DNA of 51,816 nt from Nocardioides sp. Root240. Lineage in GTDB: Bacteria > Actinomycetota > Actinomycetes > Propionibacteriales > Nocardioidaceae. Shown here one piece after another: positions 6,705 to 14,762 of the stretch (its first letter is position 1; each line of letters begins with the position of its first letter). The position numbers and the translations under genes are program-made. A model generated the notes under the pieces. That model saw only the letters and a list, made by a program, of their open reading frames with translations. It was not told the origin of the DNA and did no database searches. The stretch lies in assembly GCF_001428825.1 (NCBI RefSeq), contig NZ_LMIT01000014.1:37785-89600 (forward strand), written 5' to 3'.

Positions 6705-7439
6705 TTGAACGACTTCTCCACGCTCCCGGGTGGGGCGCTGGTCGTCGGCGGTTCGGGCGGCCTCGGCCGCGCGATCGCCGAGCTGCTCGAGGAGCGCGGT
6801 GCGCGGGTGGCCGTCACCCACCGCACCCGACCGGCGGAGGTGGGCGTCGCGTCGTACGGGCTCGACCTGGCCGACCCCGCCGACGTCCCCCGTGTCGTCG
6901 GGCACGCCGCCGCCGAGCTCGACGGCCTGCACACGGTCGTGTACGCCGCCGGCCCGCACGTGCCGATGGTCCACCTGTCCCGGGTGCCGCCCGCCGAGAT
7001 GGCCACGCAGCTCGCCGTCGACGCGGCCGGCTTCTTCGCCGTGGCGCACGCCTCCCTGCCCTTCCTGCGCGACGCCCGAGGGTCGCTGACCGCGGTCACC
7101 ACCGCCGCGACCGCGCGCTTCCCCGTCCGTGACGGGCTCTCGTCGGCGCCCAAGGCCGCGGTCGAGGCGATGGTCCGCGGACTGGCGGCCGAGGAGGGAC
7201 GCTTCGGCGTCCGGGTCAACGCCGTCGGCCCCGGCATGCTGACCGACGGCATGGCCGAGCGGCTGATCAGCAGCGGCGAGCTCGACGAGCGGGCGCTCGA
7301 GGTCACCCGCGGCAACATCCCGCTGCGGACCTTCGGCACGGCCGTCGACATCGCCGAGGCCGTCTGCTTCCTCGCCTCCCCGCGGGCCGGGTTCATCACG
7401 GGCCAGAAGCTCGACGTCGACGGCGGTTACGGCGTCTGA
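6705..7439 (+). CDS. SDR family oxidoreductase with altered catalytic tyrosine
   Basis: Short-chain dehydrogenase/reductase fold, 244 residues: GGSGGLGRAIA dinucleotide loop, NAVGPGM after the active site, and C-terminal FITGQKLDVDGGYG. At the catalytic YxxxK position the sequence reads LSSAPKAA: the lysine is kept but the tyrosine is serine. The upstream catalytic serine region reads VTTAATARF. Activity by the usual mechanism is therefore doubtful. No ATG or GTG fits the N-terminus; TTG at 6705 is preceded by GAAGGG at about 6 bases and is taken as start. It is probably translated together with the molybdopterin oxidoreductase from one message. Confidence 0.8.
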   Translation: MNDFSTLPGGALVVGGSGGLGRAIAELLEERGARVAVTHRTRPAEVGVASYGLDLADPADVPRVVGHAAAELDGLHTVVYAAGPHVPMVHLSRVPPAEMATQLAVDAAGFFAVAHASLPFLRDARGSLTAVTTAATARFPVRDGLSSAPKAAVEAMVRGLAAEEGRFGVRVNAVGPGMLTDGMAERLISSGELDERALEVTRGNIPLRTFGTAVDIAEAVCFLASPRAGFITGQKLDVDGGYGV

Positions 7440-7442
7440 CCC

Positions 7443-7529
7443 GCTTGTAACTCGGTGTTACGGAGCACTGCCACGGTGTGGTGACCGGTCAGGCCACCGT
7501 GGTGGAGGCGCGGACACCGAGTTACAAGC
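7443..7529. repeat. Nested long inverted repeat upstream of cysS
   Basis: Perfect 16-base arms GCTTGTAACTCGGTGT (7443-7458) and its complement (7514-7529) enclose a second inverted pair, CCACGGTG (7471-7478) and CACCGTGG (7495-7502). The element starts 4 bases after the SDR stop and ends 36 bases before the cysS -10 box, so it is not part of the presumed cysS leader. No T-run follows. It could be a terminator-like 3' structure, a protein-binding site or a dispersed palindromic element. Confidence 0.75.
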
Positions 7530-7577
7530 TCCGCTCTGGATGCGCGGGAGACCCCGCCTGATCCCTAGACTTGGCGG

Positions 7578-8972
7578 GTGAGCATCCGGCTGTACGACAC
7601 TGCGACCCGCGAAGTCCGTGACTTCGTGCCCCTCGTCGAGGGCAGGGCGGGTCTGTATGTCTGCGGTCTGACCGTGCAGAGCGAGCCCCACGTCGGGCAC
7701 GTCCGCTCCGCGGTCAACTTCGACGTGCTCCAGCGCTGGCTGCGCCACCGGGGCTACGACGTCACGTTCATCCGCAACATCACCGACATCGACGACAAGA
7801 TCCTGGCGAAGTCGGCCGAGCAGGGCCGGCCCTGGTACAACCTCGCCTACGCGATGAAGATCGAGCTCGACAAGGCCTACGCCGCGCTGAACGTCGCGCC
7901 GCCGACCTACGAGCCGGCCGCCACCGGGCACATCCCCGAGATGATCGTCCTCATCGAGCGGCTCATCGAGCGCGGCCACGCCTACCCGGCGGCCGACGGC
8001 TCGGGCGACGTCTACTTCGACGTGCGCTCCTGGGCGTCGTACGGCGAGCTGACCCACCAGGGCGTCGACGACATGGAGCCGGCTGCCGACGCGGACCCTC
8101 GCGGCAAGCGCGACCCGCGGGACTTCGCGCTCTGGAAGGGCCGCAAGGAGTCCGAGCCCGCCACCGCGAGCTGGCCGAGCCCGTGGGGACCCGGGCGACC
8201 GGGTTGGCACATCGAGTGCTCGGCGATGGCCGGCAAGTACCTCGGTGACGCCTTCGACATCCACGGCGGCGGCGTCGACCTGCGCTTCCCGCACCACGAG
8301 AACGAGCAGGCGCAGTCGCGTGCGGCGGGCGGTGCCTTCGCGTCGTACTGGATGCACAACGCGTGGATCACGACCGCCGGCGAGAAGATGAGCAAGTCGC
8401 TCGGCAACACGCTGTCGATCCCCTCGATCCTCGAGCGCTACCGCGGTGCGGAGCTGCGCTTCTACGTCGTCGCGGCGCACTACCGCTCGCACGTCGAGTT
8501 CTCCTTCGAGGCCCTCGACGAGGCCGCGGTCGGCTACCGGCGGATCGAGGCCTTCCTCGAGCGTGCCGGGTCGTCCGCGTCCGGCGACCTCCCGGAGGCC
8601 TTCGCGGCCGCGATGGACGACGACCTCGGTACGCCGGCAGCCGTCGCCGTCCTCTACGACACCGTGCGCGAGGGCAACCGCCAGCTCGCGGCCGGCGAGG
8701 ACGCCACCACCACGGCCGGTGCCGTCGCGGCGATGCTCGACGTGCTCGGCGTCCACCCCGCCGACCCGGCCTGGGCCGGCAGCGGCGGCTCCGACAACGA
8801 GGAGCGGCTCACGGCCGCGGTCGACGCCCTCGTGGCCGGCCTCCTCGACGAGCGGACCCAGGCCCGGGCCGACAAGGACTGGGCACGCGCGGACGCGATC
8901 CGCGACCGGATCAAGGCGGCCGGCATCGAGGTCACCGACACCCCTGACGGACCTACCTGGACGGTGAACTGA
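7578..8972 (+). CDS. cysS: Cysteinyl-tRNA synthetase
   Basis: Class I aminoacyl-tRNA synthetase charging tRNA-Cys, cytoplasmic, 464 residues as usual. It has the signature HVGH in EPHVGHVRSA, KMSKSLGN, and the zinc-site elements YVCGLTV, WHIECSAM and FPHHENEQAQS. The N-terminal motif reads CGLTVQSEPHVGH where most bacteria have CGPTVYxxxHIGH; this is a mild divergence. GTG at 7578 follows TAGACT (7566-7571) by 6 bases, indicating a leaderless message. rlmB follows after 2 bases, so the two are one operon, as in mycobacteria and Streptomyces. Confidence 0.97.
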   Translation: MSIRLYDTATREVRDFVPLVEGRAGLYVCGLTVQSEPHVGHVRSAVNFDVLQRWLRHRGYDVTFIRNITDIDDKILAKSAEQGRPWYNLAYAMKIELDKAYAALNVAPPTYEPAATGHIPEMIVLIERLIERGHAYPAADGSGDVYFDVRSWASYGELTHQGVDDMEPAADADPRGKRDPRDFALWKGRKESEPATASWPSPWGPGRPGWHIECSAMAGKYLGDAFDIHGGGVDLRFPHHENEQAQSRAAGGAFASYWMHNAWITTAGEKMSKSLGNTLSIPSILERYRGAELRFYVVAAHYRSHVEFSFEALDEAAVGYRRIEAFLERAGSSASGDLPEAFAAAMDDDLGTPAAVAVLYDTVREGNRQLAAGEDATTTAGAVAAMLDVLGVHPADPAWAGSGGSDNEERLTAAVDALVAGLLDERTQARADKDWARADAIRDRIKAAGIEVTDTPDGPTWTVN

Positions 8973-8974
8973 CA

Positions 8975-9940
8975 ATGGCTGGAAACTCGAGCCGCAAGGG
9001 CGCGATCCGCAAGTCGAGCAAGAGGCCGCAGGTCGGCTCGGGCGGGCAGGTGCGCCGCGGGCTCGCGGGCAAGGGCCCGACGCCGAAGGCCACCGAGCGC
9101 GAGTACCACAAGGCGCACAAGATCGCCGAGGCCAAGAAGCGGGCCGAGGCCAAGGGCGGCCAGCGCGGGCGGCGCAGGACCGGTGGCGACGAGTGGATCG
9201 CCGGGCGCAACTCGGTGCTCGAGGCGCTGCGCGAGCGGGTCCCGGTGACCTCGGTCTACGTCGCCGAGGGTGCCGAGCGCGACAACCGGCTGCGTGAGGT
9301 GTTCCGCATCGCCGCCGAGAACGGCGTGGGCCTGCTCGAGGTGACGCGCACCGAGCTGGACCGGCTGACCGACGGCGCCGTCCACCAGGGGCTGGCGGCG
9401 AAGATCCCCGCCTACGAGTACGCCCACCCCGACGACCTGCTGGAGCAGGCCGCCGAGGCCGGCGAGGCGCCGCTGGTGGTCGTCCTCGACTCCATCACGG
9501 ACCCGCGCAACCTCGGCGCGATCGTGCGCAGTGCCGCCGGCTTCGGCGCCCACGGCGTGGTGATCCCGGAGCGCCGGGCGGCCTCGATGACCGCGGCCGC
9601 GTGGAAGACCTCGGCCGGTGCTGCCGCTCGCTGCCCGGTCGCGCAGACGGTCAACCTGACCCGCCAGATCAAGGCCTACCAGGACGCGGGCTGCTTCGTC
9701 GTCGGCCTCGCCGCCGACGGCGACCTGAGCCTGCCCGAGCTGGTGGCCGACGCCGACCTGGCTCGCGGTCCGCTGGTCGTCGTGGTCGGCTCGGAGGGTG
9801 ACGGGCTGTCCCGCCTGGTCGCCGAGAACTGCGACCGCCTGCTGTCGATCCCGATGGCCGGCGTGCTCGAGTCGCTCAACGCAGGGGTGGCCGCCTCGGT
9901 GGCGCTCTACGCCATCTCCGAGGCGCGCGCCCAGCACTAG
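8975..9940 (+). CDS. rlmB: 23S rRNA (guanosine-2'-O)-methyltransferase RlmB
   Basis: SpoU/TrmH-family methyltransferase acting on a conserved guanosine of 23S rRNA (G2251 in E. coli). The 321 residues start with a lysine/arginine-rich basic extension (about 1-75) common in actinobacterial members, then the substrate-binding domain from WIAGRNSVLEAL. The knotted SAM domain has motif 1 (DSITDPRNLGAIVRSA), motif 2 (VVVVGSEGDGLSRL) and motif 3 (LLSIPMAGVLESLNAGVAASVALY). The start is 2 bases after the cysS stop, and translational coupling is likely. Confidence 0.95.
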   Translation: MAGNSSRKGAIRKSSKRPQVGSGGQVRRGLAGKGPTPKATEREYHKAHKIAEAKKRAEAKGGQRGRRRTGGDEWIAGRNSVLEALRERVPVTSVYVAEGAERDNRLREVFRIAAENGVGLLEVTRTELDRLTDGAVHQGLAAKIPAYEYAHPDDLLEQAAEAGEAPLVVVLDSITDPRNLGAIVRSAAGFGAHGVVIPERRAASMTAAAWKTSAGAAARCPVAQTVNLTRQIKAYQDAGCFVVGLAADGDLSLPELVADADLARGPLVVVVGSEGDGLSRLVAENCDRLLSIPMAGVLESLNAGVAASVALYAISEARAQH

Positions 9941-9959
9941 GAGACCACCAGCCATCGCC

Positions 9960-11468
9960 ATGTCGCGCGCGTCCGTGCTCCGGCTGCTGGGGGTCCTCCT
10001 CGGCGTCGTGGCCTGGGCTGCGCTCGCGCTGACGATCGCCGCGGTGATCTTCGCCGGCAGCGAGCGGACCGTCGACCTCGCCAGCCACGAGGCCACGGTC
10101 AGCCCGGACTTCTCGGGCGAGATCGTGCTGCGCACGGGCCCGGTCCTGCCCGACCTGCGCGCGCCGTCGGACACCGTGCTGGGCCTGGACATCGAGCTCG
10201 GCAAGACCGACACCACGTCGCTGCAGGAGCTCATGTCGCGGTACGCCGCCATCGCCTCGCAGCCCGACGGCCAGATCGCCGTCGTCGCGCGCGCGGTGCG
10301 CACGATGGCACTCGCTGCCCTCGTCCAGGGGGCCGCGCTGGCCGCGCTGCCCTTCGTCCTGTGGTTCGTGGTGGGGCGTGAACGGTGGGGCGTGCTCCTG
10401 CGCGGGCTGCCGACCGGCCCCGGCACCATCGCCGGGCTGCTGGTCCTCGTTCTCGTCGCCGCCCTGGTCGCGCCGTTCACGTGGGGCCGGCAGGACCCGC
10501 TGCCGCAGCGCTGGATGCCGCTCGCGGACTTCGTCGGCGACGACGTACCCCTGCCCGAGCAGGCGCGCGACGTCGAGATCATGGGCGACGTCACCACCGG
10601 CGAGACGCAGCGCCTGATCGCGAGCGCGGTGAGCAGCTACCAGCAGGGACAGGCGTTCTACTCCAAGGCTGCGGACGACGCCGCCGCCCTCGACCTGCGC
10701 GAGCCGGCCGACGACGAGACCGTCGTGCTCCTCGTCTCGGACCGCCACCTCAACGTCGGCATGGACGAGGTCGCCCGCGCGATCGGCGACCGCGGCGGGG
10801 CGACGGCCGTGCTCGACGCGGGCGACGACACGTCGACGGGCGAGCGTTGGGAGGCCTTCTCCCTCGACTCGGTCTCGGCCGCCTTCGACGACCTCGAGGA
10901 GCGCTGGGCCGTCGCCGGCAACCACGACAACGGCACGTTCGTCCGCGCGCACATGACCGACCTCGGCTGGCAGTACTTCGACGGCACGGTCCTCCGCGGT
11001 CCCGGCAGCTCCCGCATCCTCGGCGTCGACGACCCGCGCTCCAGCGGCCTGGGCAACTGGCGCGACGAGACCGGCCTGACCTCCGCCGAGGTCGCCGAGC
11101 GCCTCACCGAGGCGGCCTGCGACGCCGATGCCGACGGCCGGCGCGTGAACACCCTGCTCGTCCACGACGCCGACTTCGGCGACCAGGCGCTCGAGCGGGG
11201 CTGTGTCGACCTCGTGGTCGGCGGCCACACGCACGTGCAGGACGGCCCGACCGCGGTGACCGGCAGCAACGGCGACGTGGGCTGGACCTACACCGTCGGT
11301 ACGACGGGCGGCGCGGCGTACGCCATCGCGATCGGCAGCAAGCTGCGCCGGCCCGCCGGCGTCGCACTGATCACCTACCGCGACGGCCGGCCCGTCGGGA
11401 TCCAGTCGGTCACCCTGCAGACCAACGGGCGCTACGACGTCGACCCGTGGGTGGCGCTGACCTACTGA
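9960..11468 (+). CDS. Membrane-anchored metallophosphoesterase
   Basis: 502-residue protein with an N-terminal membrane segment (about 7-30), two further hydrophobic segments around residues 115-140 and 155-175, and a C-terminal calcineurin-like phosphoesterase domain. Metal motifs are visible in order: VSDRHLN (the DxH variant with Asp and His), LDAGDDT, AGNHDN, LLVHDAD and VVGGHTHVQDG. The enzyme domain is probably extracytoplasmic. Substrate unknown. ATG at 9960 is used; the AGGAG at 9939-9943 is 16 bases away, further than ideal. It follows rlmB by 19 bases and is probably in the same operon. Confidence 0.85.
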   Translation: MSRASVLRLLGVLLGVVAWAALALTIAAVIFAGSERTVDLASHEATVSPDFSGEIVLRTGPVLPDLRAPSDTVLGLDIELGKTDTTSLQELMSRYAAIASQPDGQIAVVARAVRTMALAALVQGAALAALPFVLWFVVGRERWGVLLRGLPTGPGTIAGLLVLVLVAALVAPFTWGRQDPLPQRWMPLADFVGDDVPLPEQARDVEIMGDVTTGETQRLIASAVSSYQQGQAFYSKAADDAAALDLREPADDETVVLLVSDRHLNVGMDEVARAIGDRGGATAVLDAGDDTSTGERWEAFSLDSVSAAFDDLEERWAVAGNHDNGTFVRAHMTDLGWQYFDGTVLRGPGSSRILGVDDPRSSGLGNWRDETGLTSAEVAERLTEAACDADADGRRVNTLLVHDADFGDQALERGCVDLVVGGHTHVQDGPTAVTGSNGDVGWTYTVGTTGGAAYAIAIGSKLRRPAGVALITYRDGRPVGIQSVTLQTNGRYDVDPWVALTY

Positions 11469-11518
11469 ACCCCTCGGAGGAGGGTGGCGGCTGACGCTGC
11501 GCGCGTTAGGTTGCGACC

Positions 11519-12667
11519 ATGGCCACCACCGTCGACCGTCTGCTGCCCACCGAGGAGGCCGAGGAGCTGCTCGCCCTCGCCCGCGAGATCGCGACGAAGG
11601 AGCTCGCCCCGCAGGTCGCGGAGGCCGAGGAGGCCGCGGTCTTCCCCGAGGCGGCGTACCGGCTGCTCGGCCGCGCCGGCCTGCTCAGCCTGCCCTTCGA
11701 CGAGGAGCTCGGCGGCGGCGGCCAGCCCTACGAGGTCTACCTCCAGGTCGTCGAGGAGATCGCCACCGCCTGGCCCAGCGTCGGCGTCGGGACGAGTGTG
11801 CACGCCCTCACCGCGACCGTCGTCGCGGCCAACGCCTCACCGGAGGTGCGCGACGCCTGGCTGCCGCGGATGCTCTCGGGGGAGTGGCTCGGCGCCTACT
11901 GCCTCTCCGAGCCGCAGGCCGGCTCCGACGTGAGCGGCATCAGGACCGCGGCGGTCCGCGACGGTGACGCGTACGTCGTCAAGGGCACCAAGCAGTGGAT
12001 CTCCAACGGCTCCTGCGCGGACTACTACGTCCTGTTCGCCCGCACGTCCGAGGACCCCAAGCGCGGCCTGTCGGCGTTCGTCGTACCGGACGGGACGGAG
12101 GGGATGAGCTTCGGCGCCCCCGAGAAGAAGATGGGCCTGCACTGCGACGTCACCACGCAGGTGCTCTTCGACGGCGCCCGCGTGCCCGCCGCCCAGCTCG
12201 TCGGCGACGAGGGCGCCGGCATGCGCGTCGCGCTCTCCGCCCTCGACGCCGGCCGCCTCGGCATCGCGGCCGTCGCCACCGGGATCGCCCAGGGCGCGCT
12301 GGCGTACGCCGTGGAGTACGCGAAGGAGCGGCAGCAGTTCGGCCGGGCCATCGGCGAGTTCCAGGGCATGCAGTTCCTCCTCGCCGACATGGCCGCCGAC
12401 GTCGAGCGGGCCCGGGCGTCGTACCTCCACGCGGCGCGGCTCAAGGACGCCGGCCGCCCGTTCTCGCGCCAGGCCTCGATCGCGAAGCTGACCGCGACCG
12501 ACGCGGCCATGCGCGTGACCACCGATGCGGTGCAGGTGCTCGGCGGCAACGGCTACACGCGGGAGTACCCGGTCGAGCGGATGATGCGCGACGCCAAGGT
12601 GACCCAGATCTTCGAGGGCACCAACCAGATTCAGCGGATGGTCATCGGACGGGATCTCCTCCGATAG
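11519..12667 (+). CDS. Acyl-CoA dehydrogenase
   Basis: FAD enzyme of fatty-acid or branched-chain acyl-CoA oxidation, 382 residues, normal length. Signature stretches: AYCLSEPQAGSDVSGIRTAA (FAD/substrate), KQWISNG, RVALSALDAGRLGIAAVATGIAQGAL, the QFGRAIGEFQGMQFLLADM helix, and QVLGGNGYTREYPVERMMRDAKVTQIFEGTNQIQR, whose Glu in IFEGTNQ is the catalytic base of short- and medium-chain members. ATG at 11519 lies 6 bases after TAGGTT (11507-11512), suggesting a leaderless transcript independent of the preceding gene. Chain-length specificity cannot be assigned. Confidence 0.94.
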   Translation: MATTVDRLLPTEEAEELLALAREIATKELAPQVAEAEEAAVFPEAAYRLLGRAGLLSLPFDEELGGGGQPYEVYLQVVEEIATAWPSVGVGTSVHALTATVVAANASPEVRDAWLPRMLSGEWLGAYCLSEPQAGSDVSGIRTAAVRDGDAYVVKGTKQWISNGSCADYYVLFARTSEDPKRGLSAFVVPDGTEGMSFGAPEKKMGLHCDVTTQVLFDGARVPAAQLVGDEGAGMRVALSALDAGRLGIAAVATGIAQGALAYAVEYAKERQQFGRAIGEFQGMQFLLADMAADVERARASYLHAARLKDAGRPFSRQASIAKLTATDAAMRVTTDAVQVLGGNGYTREYPVERMMRDAKVTQIFEGTNQIQRMVIGRDLLR

Positions 12668-12757
12668 TTTGGTGAGGCTTCTGCGTGGTTAGGGTGCTCC
12701 TGAGAATTCGCTGAGGGTGACTCGGGACCGCCCCTACTCGGAAGAGGGACACCTGAC

Positions 12758-13267
12758 ATGGGCAAGAGCCTTGCAACGCGCATCATCGGCATCGGCGTGG
12801 CGGTCGTCATCGCTGTCGTCGGCGGTCTGATCTGGAACAAGGGGCAGGAGAAGGTCGAGGAGGCCAAGGCCCCCAAGGTCGGGGAGTGCGTCAACATGAC
12901 CGGCTCCAGCTTCGACGCCGATCACGAGGAGCTCTCGTGCGACGACGCCAAGGCCACCTACAAGATCATGAGCGACAAGGGCGGCTGTGACGAGGTCGAG
13001 CTCAACTACACGATCTCGATCGGCAGCACCGACTCCGGCAATGTCGCGGACCTCTGCCTCGACCTGAACGCCGCGGTGGGCGACTGCTTCGATCTCGGCG
13101 GCATCTCGACGCCTGCCAAGAAGGTCGCCTGCACCGAGGCGACGGCTGGGTCCACCATTGCCGAGGTCGCGTCGGTGGGCAAGCCGGGTGACAAGTGCGC
13201 CAACGGGGCTCAGCCGTGGGAGAACAAGAAGCGCAAGACGCTGTTGTGCATGGGCGCGGCGGCCTGA
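12758..13267 (+). CDS. LppU/SCO3897-like membrane-anchored cysteine-rich protein
   Basis: 169 residues: cytoplasmic start MGKSLATR, one membrane segment (about 8-27), then an extracytoplasmic domain with conserved cysteine pairs (VGECVNM, LSCDDAKATYKI, KGGCDEV, DLCLDLNAAVGDCFDL, KVACTEA, DKCANGAQ, LLCMG). This spacing is that of the actinobacterial LppU/SCO3897 family of unknown function. There is no lipobox; the anchor looks uncleaved. The 90-base upstream gap contains a weak TTGGTG/TAGGGT pair at 12669-12695 and AGAGGGAC before the ATG. A strong hairpin ends the gene. Confidence 0.75.
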   Translation: MGKSLATRIIGIGVAVVIAVVGGLIWNKGQEKVEEAKAPKVGECVNMTGSSFDADHEELSCDDAKATYKIMSDKGGCDEVELNYTISIGSTDSGNVADLCLDLNAAVGDCFDLGGISTPAKKVACTEATAGSTIAEVASVGKPGDKCANGAQPWENKKRKTLLCMGAAA

Positions 13268-13284
13268 CGCAGCGTGACCCTTCG

Positions 13285-13314
13285 CCGGCCGGGACCCTCA
13301 CAGGTCCCGGCCGG
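13285..13314. terminator. Strong bidirectional hairpin terminator
   Basis: Perfect 12-base stem, CCGGCCGGGACC (13285-13296) with its complement at 13303-13314, loop CTCACA. It sits between the convergent LppU-like gene and the MutT gene and is followed by a short T-containing stretch. Confidence 0.8.
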
Positions 13315-13321
13315 TTCGATT

Positions 13322-13747
13322 TCAGTCGGTCTCGAAGGAGACGAGCGCGCCGGTGACCGCCTCCACCGCGGGGACGTCGGCCGGCGCCCAGTCCAGCGCC
13401 GCCAGCTCGCCGGGGCCGACCCACCGCAGCGCGGAGTGCTCGGTCAGCGCGGGCGTCCCGGCGACGAGCCGGCACCAGAAGGTGGTCAGCACGACGACGA
13501 CCGTGCCGTCGTCGTACCGGGTGGTGGCGATGGGTGCGCCGACCTCGACGGAGCAGCGGAGCTCCTCGTTGATCTCCCGGACGAGCGCGGCGGTCGGGGA
13601 CTCGCCGGCCTCGACCTTGCCGCCCGGGAACTCCCACTTGCCCGACAGCGACCCGTCGGGGCCGCGCTGGGCGCACAGGACCCGGCCGTCGCGGACGACC
13701 ACGGCGCCCACGACCTCGATCTCCCGTACGGCGAGCCGGTCGTCCAC
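13322..13747 (-). CDS. MutT-type Nudix hydrolase ((deoxy)nucleoside triphosphate pyrophosphohydrolase)
   Basis: 141 residues. The Nudix box is complete: GGKVEAGESPTAALVREINEEL matches Gx5Ex7REUxEE. It is preceded by LCAQRGPDGSLSGKWEFPGG, the pattern of MutT-like enzymes that clean oxidised nucleotides such as 8-oxo-dGTP from the pool. The exact substrate is inferred from family only. GTG at 13747 has minus-strand TAGGCT six bases upstream. It is divergent from the 3-methyladenine glycosylase, another DNA-damage gene, across a 51-base shared promoter region. Confidence 0.87.
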   Translation of the reverse strand: MDDRLAVREIEVVGAVVVRDGRVLCAQRGPDGSLSGKWEFPGGKVEAGESPTAALVREINEELRCSVEVGAPIATTRYDDGTVVVVLTTFWCRLVAGTPALTEHSALRWVGPGELAALDWAPADVPAVEAVTGALVSFETD

Positions 13748-13798
13748 GGCGACAGCCTAGGGCGCGCCGGTCCGCGGCGTCGTTGCTAGCGTCGCCCC
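13748..13798. promoter_or_regulatory. Divergent leaderless promoters, mutT-like / mpg
   Basis: The minus strand has TAGGCT (AGCCTA at 13754-13759) and the plus strand has TAGCGT (13787-13792), each exactly 6 bases before its GTG start. No ribosome-binding site is present. Confidence 0.55.
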
Positions 13799-14404
13799 GT
13801 GCCCGACCACCCCGACGTCGTACGACGAGCCAGGGCGCTCCTCGGCCGCACGATCACCGGCCACGGCGTCACCGTCCGGATCACCGAGGTCGAGGCGTAC
13901 GCCGGCCGCGAGGACCCGGCGTCGCACGCGTTCACCCGGACCCCACGCTCGGAGATCATGTACGGCCCGGCGTACCGGCTCTACGTCTACCGCTCCTACG
14001 GCATCCACTTCTGCGCGAACGTCGTGACCGGGCCGGCCGAGATCGGGGCGGCGGTGCTGCTGCGGGCCGGTGAGGTGGTCGACGGCGTCGACCTCGCTCG
14101 GCTGCGCCGGAACGCACCGGCGAAGGACAGCCAGCTCGCCCGCGGCCCCGGCAACCTCGCGCAGGCGCTCGGCATCACACTCGACGACCTCGGCACCGAC
14201 CTGCTCGGACCGGGGGAGGGCGTCCGGCTCGGCCCCGAGGCACCGGCCGGCGGGCGCATCGCGTCGGGCCCCAGGGTCGGGGTGTCGAAGGCGGCGGACG
14301 TGCCGTGGCGGTTCTGGATCGCAGGCGACCCGACCGTGTCGGCGTACAGGCGCAGTGCGCGGGCACCGAGCCCCGGCACTACGCTTTCGGCCCGTGAGCA
14401 CTGA
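13799..14404 (+). CDS. mpg: DNA-3-methyladenine glycosylase (AAG/MPG family)
   Basis: Base-excision repair glycosylase for alkylated purines, 201 residues. Family motifs: ARALLGR, ITEVEAYAGREDPASHA with the catalytic Glu, SEIMYGPAYRLYVYRSYGIHFCANVV, AAVLLRAGEVVDG, ARGPGNLAQALGI and GPRVGVSKAADVPWRFWIAGDPTVS. GTG at 13799 follows TAGCGT by 6 bases. The 3' end overlaps the GTG of ppnP by 11 bases, in another frame. Confidence 0.94.
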   Translation: MPDHPDVVRRARALLGRTITGHGVTVRITEVEAYAGREDPASHAFTRTPRSEIMYGPAYRLYVYRSYGIHFCANVVTGPAEIGAAVLLRAGEVVDGVDLARLRRNAPAKDSQLARGPGNLAQALGITLDDLGTDLLGPGEGVRLGPEAPAGGRIASGPRVGVSKAADVPWRFWIAGDPTVSAYRRSARAPSPGTTLSAREH

Positions 14405-14711
14405 GACCTACGCGAACGTCACCCTCGACCCGCGGGCCAACGTCTACTTCGACGGCGCCTGCGTGAGCCACACCTTCTTCCTCGCCGACGGCACGAAGAA
14501 GTCGGCGGGCGTGATCTTCCCGGCGAGCCTGAACTTCGGCACCGCCGCGCCCGAGGTCATGGAGCTCAACGCCGGCAGCTGCCGCATCCGCCTCGCGGGC
14601 TCCGAGGAGTGGACCGAGTACGCCGCGGGCGAGTCCATCAGCGTCCCGGGCGACTCGTCGTTCGACATCGAGGTCGTCGAGACGCTCGGCTACGTCTGCC
14701 ACTACGGCTGA
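14394..14711 (+). CDS. ppnP: Pyrimidine/purine nucleoside phosphorylase PpnP
   Basis: 105-residue cupin-like protein matching E. coli PpnP (YaiE, DUF1255), which phosphorolyses diverse nucleosides to base and ribose 1-phosphate. Conserved stretches: ANVYFDGACVSHTF, KKSAGVIFPASLNFGTAAPEVMELNAG, EWTEYAAGESISVPGDSSFDIEV and the terminal GYVCHYG. GTG at 14394 overlaps the end of mpg, so it is likely translated from the mpg message; a TACGCT box eight bases upstream is also possible as its own promoter. Confidence 0.88.
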   Translation: MSTETYANVTLDPRANVYFDGACVSHTFFLADGTKKSAGVIFPASLNFGTAAPEVMELNAGSCRIRLAGSEEWTEYAAGESISVPGDSSFDIEVVETLGYVCHYG

Positions 14712-14728
14712 CGCCCTTCCGCGGGATG

Positions 14729-14757
14729 CAACCCCGCAGGACCTCCCACTCGTGAGA
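14729..14757 (+). promoter_or_regulatory. Putative ECF/SigE-type autoregulatory promoter
   Basis: GCAACC (14729-14734), a 17-base spacer, then CGTGAG (14752-14757) directly before the sigma factor gene. GCAACC is a typical ECF-class -35. The -10 ends 5 bases before the ATG, so the message would be leaderless. Confidence 0.5.
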
Positions 14758-14762
14758 GGGAC

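Noticed and set aside
7443..7577. A T-box or other riboswitch leader for cysS.
   Set aside because: The palindrome is upstream of the TAGACT -10 box, which is 6 bases from the start codon, so it would not be in the cysS transcript. No T-box consensus was seen.
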